DNA of 64,000 nt, from NCBI GenBank assembly GCA_014706295.1, contig JACSVZ010000002.1, positions 20,134,494 to 20,198,493 of the forward strand. Direction: 5' to 3'. The notes beneath the pieces were generated by a model. It had not been told where the DNA came from and searched no databases. It saw only the letters and a program-made list of their open reading frames with translations. This document shows, piece after piece, positions 59,510 to 64,000 of this stretch; positions within the stretch are counted from its first letter, which is position 1, and each line of letters starts with the position of its first letter. Position numbers and translations under genes: made by a program. The stretch is from Lycocorax pyrrhopterus obiensis. Taxonomy: Eukaryota > Chordata > Aves > Passeriformes > Paradisaeidae.

Positions 59510-59680
59510 TCATGGAATCATAGAATTGTTTGGTTTGGAAAGGACTTCAAAGATTTTCCAATTCCAAGCCCCCTGCCATGGGCAGTATGCCATTCACTAG
59601 ATCAGGTTGCTCAGAGCTCCACCCACCCTGGCCTTGAACACTACCAGGGATAGGGCATCCACAAATTCTCTAGGCAAAAT
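59510..59680 (-). mobile_element. CR1 LINE 3' end fragment
   Basis: The plus strand reads the reverse of the CR1 3' end: GGAATCATAGAATTGTTTGG, then TTTGGAAAGGACTTCAAAG, CAGGTTGCTCAGAGCTCCA, CACCCTGGCCTTGAACAC, and AGGGATAGGGCATCCACA. It is about 170 bp, with the end still showing the ATCATAGAAT tail. Confidence 0.93.
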
Positions 59681-62600
59681 AAATTGTTATATTACAAATT
59701 GTCAATGTAATTTGCTATAGTAAATCAAGGAAGCAGATTGCAATCATTTAGAAAAAAATTAAAAAAAAAAATTTCCCACTCTTAGGGCAGAAATCCACAC
59801 TTTATGTGATAGCAAAATGATAGAGAAGTTACTTTCAATTTGTGATTCAAACACCTTTGTATATGGAGAGCACCCAGAGACTCTTCACATGCACACAAAA
59901 AAAAATACAAGCTCTAAGAAATTACTGACACTACAGGTTTTATTTTGTGGTCTAATTTGTCCGTTTTTAGCATGCTTTAAATTTACAGCATGAAAGGACA
60001 GAAACTAAACAGAACCCACAGGCACATATACATGTGATCATCATTCAGTCAGCAAATTGCTTTGGGTCTCACTGACTTTGGCAGTTTTACAATTTTTTTA
60101 TTTCCAGCTGGTTGAACTGTTCTTGAACAAAGTTCACTATTTTACTGTAGTAGTCATAAACCCCTTTTCTGTCTCATCTACCATCCATGTACACTGAATA
60201 CAGTTATTTTTTCTAGAATATCTATGACTTCTCTATGCCAAACAACTACCCCATTCCTTTTGTATTTTTACAGTACCGAAGAAAACAAAGAATTTTTTCT
60301 GCCTGTAATCATGCCACTTCTCTAAGAGTACAGGAAGTCTTTCTGTTCAGTGTTCCTGAGACACAGCCTCACAATAACAACTGGTACTGTGAGCAAGCTT
60401 TGCACAAGCAGGCAGAGAGACTTCCTTTGAATCCAGCCAGAGCTCTGCTATGAGTGACTGCAGAGAGTTCACGAAACAGAAACCGCCTCTGTGATCTCTG
60501 CCTGTACCACAGGTCAATATCACTATTTCTGGAAAGAGTTTTTATCTTCTCTGTTCTGCCTCCTTTTTATTTCTCTCTTTGAGGAAAAACTTATTTCAGT
60601 TCATGTCTGGGGTTCATTTCAGTCCACAGTACTTTGGCATTTTTCTTCAAAATTTACAAGGATCACTTTATCCAGCTTAGAAACATAACTAAGACTGGGG
60701 TCAACTCCTTAACTGTAAGTAACAGTGCTGGCATAAAAACATGATGACACAATGTCTTATCTCTTTGAATCCAAAGCAATTTCAAAAATAAGTATAAAAT
60801 AAAAGGAAAATATTTGGCATAAACACCACATTTTCAAATGCACACTTGGAGGAAGGGTCCCCTGCAGGAAGTCTGCAGCTAGCAGGAGCTTGGCAATGGC
60901 AAGGCTGAGCCAGGTCATTGCACTTCAGACAGATTTACTGTGCAATTCTCCAGCTCTCCTAAGAAGCCTTTTTAATTAATTTTGTATTTGGGGGTTTTTT
61001 TGTGTGTGTATGATGGGCAGGGGAGGAGGGTTGGTTGTTACTTGTTTGTTAAATCTTTTTAATTTTTCAGAAATCCTACTCCATATGGATGGGAAGATGT
61101 ATCATCATAGATCACAACAAGGGAAACGGTTTTAAAATGTTTTTTGGCAAGCTCACTGGAGACCCATTTAAAAACTGCTGTCTCAGTTCCCCCACCAGTG
61201 ACTGGGACACAGACTCATGTGACCCTAGGACACCTTTTTCCAAGGCAAACCTTATTACCATTGGTCACCCTGGACATACATTGGACAAATAGAATATTTC
61301 TTAAAAGATAGAGTGAATGAATTGTTTGACTCACAATAGGCTTGGATGAGTTGGAGCCTTCCAACCCTTGACATAAGCCCGTTTAAGATTAAAACAAAGA
61401 GAAAAATATTTCCTTAAAACCTCCAAAGCAGTCAACAGTTAAATTTTTTATGAAGACAAAGGTAAGGAAGCTGAGTCTTTCCTTTCCACAGACTTTCCTC
61501 TGTTTCTATTCCATTTTCCACCTTTCTGCATATCTTAACCCTCAGGGTGCAACCCTCACTGAGTATCTCTTTTTGGTGAAGCACTTAGCATTTCATAATT
61601 AACCTGATCATTGAATTCTCCCTCAACATTCGTCACTGAGACTTAATTTCTTTCCTCCTGTGGTTATTCTTCCTCTCAAAACAAATCCTGTTCTGTTTCC
61701 TCAGAGATGCAAATATTTCCTTCTTAGACAAGGTATTATTTCAAGTGCTTGCCTGGTTTAATGCACACTTCTTTGCCTCAGTCAGGATAACATTTCTCTC
61801 ATTTCTCCTGCCCTTGGGTGATGTGTTGCACCTGTTGTCCTCCCCTAAGGTATAGGTTGTATTTATATGCAACCTACACAAACATGTTAGTCCTTGTAGA
61901 GACTGACTTTTACTAAAATGCAAATACATTTAATAACTAATGGCACGGTGACAATTCAAAAGATAAACATCATAATACTTTGACGATTACCAGTAATCAT
62001 TAGGCAATATAGTTTCATTAAAATTTGCAAAAGTTCCGCCGTCTGTTTTACTTGAATTACGGTACTGTGGTTGCAGACACATGCAAACATGTATCTCTAA
62101 TGAAATTACACATGCAAACATGTATCTTTAATGAAATAAAAGATATACTTTTAATGAAATGTGGGCAGTCGTTCATAACAATTGTAACCATTTCCTCCAC
62201 TGAAGAAGGTGCCATGAGTGTGACTCCTCTCCCCCTACTTTTTCTATACACATGGCAAACCTCCTCCAGGTCTGCTGACTTCTTCTCTTTGACATCCTCT
62301 CTAAATTTCTCTTTATCATGTCTCTAATTCTTTCAGTTCAAGTAGCTTATTATTATTCCATACAATCATGATCTAAATTAATCTGATTTCTAACCTCTCA
62401 ATTAGAGTTTTGCTGATAAGTTCTTAAAGAGTTGCATGACTAAGCCTTTCTTTCCTTAGCTGCTGGGGAGCAAGAACCAGCACCTTATATTTGTTTACTG
62501 ATGCTGGTTTTGGGTAGGGTCATGCTGTTTCAGCACACTTTCAGTATTCCGGGAGAAAATGAAGACTAAAAACCATTTAATTAACTGCATTACGACGTTT

Positions 62601-63727
62601 TTCTTTCTTCTCTTTTGGACAACCTTTTACTGTGTTGGATTCTGGTTAAGCAGATAATTAATCCAACTAGTCTATCTTCTGAATCTTTTGCATGGCCTGC
62701 AGTGACACAGGCCTTAGAAAGAGTGCTGCTCTTAGAAACAGTAAAGTACCTAGGGTAAGTAAAATCTGTGGCTCACGATTCAATGAAAAGAATATTAAGA
62801 GTATATCATGTAATACATATAGCTCACATTAACAACTGGGAAAAAAAGAGGTAAACAGAATACTTTTAAGTCAGGTAAAAGCAGAGGAACCTTAGAAAAG
62901 TTGTATTCACATCTTATTAAAAAAACCTCACGATCTGAAAACATGGGAAAAGTGTTAATAAAGAAGAAGAAAGATATTTTGACTGGGATAGTTTCTGAAA
63001 CTAACAAATGGAAATAGAAAAGAAATAAATGAAGCAAGATGTTTCTACTGAAAATAGAGGTATCAACATCTGCTATAGTGAACCAAGTTCCATGCACAAA
63101 CCCATAAGCAGAAAAGATTATAAAATGTGAAGATAGTGAGTGTTCTTGCTAGCAGTCTGGTTATAAACTCTGAAATAGGCTTTACAGAGCCGATGGACAA
63201 GATGAAGCATTTCACCAGCTGTAGAATAAATAGGTCATTATTCCCATAAAGACAGTAATTTTCACTACTCTGTAACAGATCAAAGCGTGCAAACACTACC
63301 TCCAAATTACTTATTTCCAGAAGCAACACAAACCCCAGGAGCATTCCTTCTCTCGCATCACGCTCTAATGCCACACAGACTGCTCCGAGCCACACGTGCA
63401 CGTGTGAACATAGATGCATGACTGCAAATACACACTGCAACAGATTCTTCAGCTGTTAAACAACTAGTATTTCATCCAAGTGAAGCAGCAGAGTGGTTCC
63501 ATCTAGAGGAAGAGTGTGTAAAAACTACTCATCCCTGATGACTAGCTATTTTAAAATAAAGAATAAGCATAAACTACTAATACAGCACACTCAGTATAAA
63601 GGCCCTGCTAACAGCTCCATTAATAATCTGCTTCTTACAGAAGTGTGTACTGCATGCTCTGTTAACTGGACAGAAAATATAATGTTGTAAGCATCAGAAT
63701 TATTAACATCTACAATCAGGACAATCT
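59681..63727. other. Nothing firmly recognised
   Basis: AT-rich DNA with a 31-bp tandem duplication at 62077-62137. A plus-strand segment at 62703-62754 has excellent splice signals and two open frames (see findings). Confidence 0.35.
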
Positions 63728-64000
63728 GCTTCTATTGATGATGCTACTCAGGATTTCTGGTCTGCGAGTGCACATTACTGCGTCATGTGGAGCTTCTCAT
63801 CTACCAACACCTTCTCCTCAGGTCCAAGGACACCAAGTCCTTCTCCTCAGGGCTGCTCCCAGTCTAGTTAGAATACTCTCTGCCCAGCCTTCACCTCTTC
63901 TTGGTATTGCCCTGATCCAGGTGCAGGACCTTGCACTTGGTGTTATTGAAATTCATGAGGCTGGCACAGTCCCATCTCTCAGGTGGAACAAGATGCCTAT
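63728..64000 (-). mobile_element. CR1 LINE fragment, runs off right end
   Basis: On the minus strand it reads CCAGCCTCATGAATTTCAAT, then AAGTGCAAGGTCCTGCACCT, GATCAGGGCAATACCAAG, GAGAAGGACTTGG, and TAGATGAGAAGCTC. This is the C-terminal part of the CR1 reverse-transcriptase frame. It overlaps in kind with the first part of the copy at 37.7 kb. A 29-bp internal duplication is present around 63810-63851. The copy continues beyond the window, so its full length is unknown. Confidence 0.93.

Noticed and set aside
61318..61372. Possible CR1 3' remnant (GTTGGAGCCTTCCAACCC)
   Set aside because: Only a few words resemble CR1 and the tail repeat is absent. It is too short to call.
1..64000. tRNA, rRNA, small RNA, CRISPR, operon or phage-like features
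   Set aside because: None was seen. The base composition, CR1 copies and LTR are those of a bird chromosome, where such bacterial features are not expected.

Overview
The window looks like nuclear DNA from a bird. Seven fragments resemble CR1 (chicken repeat 1), all of them pieces of the 3' half. One block of about 580 bp reads as a solo avian endogenous-retrovirus LTR. The background is AT-rich and sparse in repeats, with a few small CpG-rich patches. No bacterial-style genes, tRNAs, rRNAs, CRISPR arrays or intact mobile elements were seen. Long open frames in the window are mostly by-products of tandem repeats, CR1 or the LTR.

Layout. 1-340: probably intronic or flanking DNA. 340-1480: a strong CpG island with a 22/24-bp GC-rich minisatellite inside it. 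A good minus-strand splice donor lies at its left edge, so a gene probably starts here and runs left out of the window. 1.5-27 kb: AT-rich, with three small CR1 pieces, one pentanucleotide microsatellite, and a possible plus-strand terminal exon at 9843-9965. 27.2-27.6 kb: a small CpG-rich patch. 30.84-31.42 kb: the solo LTR. 32.4-33.2 kb: two minus-strand segments with coding-like codons. 37.7-38.3 and 41.8-42.2 kb: larger CR1 pieces. 46.3 kb: a 183-bp coding-like minus-strand exon candidate. 50.2-50.7 kb: a (GGGAA)n tract of about 500 bp. 51.7-52.4 kb: a CpG patch followed, on the minus strand, by two exon candidates with strong splice signals and matching phase. 52.5-64 kb: mostly featureless, with CR1 at 59.5 kb and at the right end.

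Main inference. The best exon candidates from 52.4 kb down to 32.4 kb all lie on the minus strand. They fit one gene that starts in the CpG patch near 52.4 kb and runs leftward with long introns. The protein is not recognised. The 32.4-kb exon holds a break of reading frame, and its junction with the 33.1-kb exon holds another. Both lie at short homopolymers, which could mean sequencing error or a decaying gene.

Limits. Every exon call comes from reading splice signals and open frames by eye. A donor core such as AG|GTRAG is expected by chance about once per 8 kb on each strand, so about 16 times here, which is close to the number seen. Isolated single-exon candidates are therefore weak. Clusters with matching phase and a CpG patch are better supported. 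Nothing here amounts to a clear new biological system.
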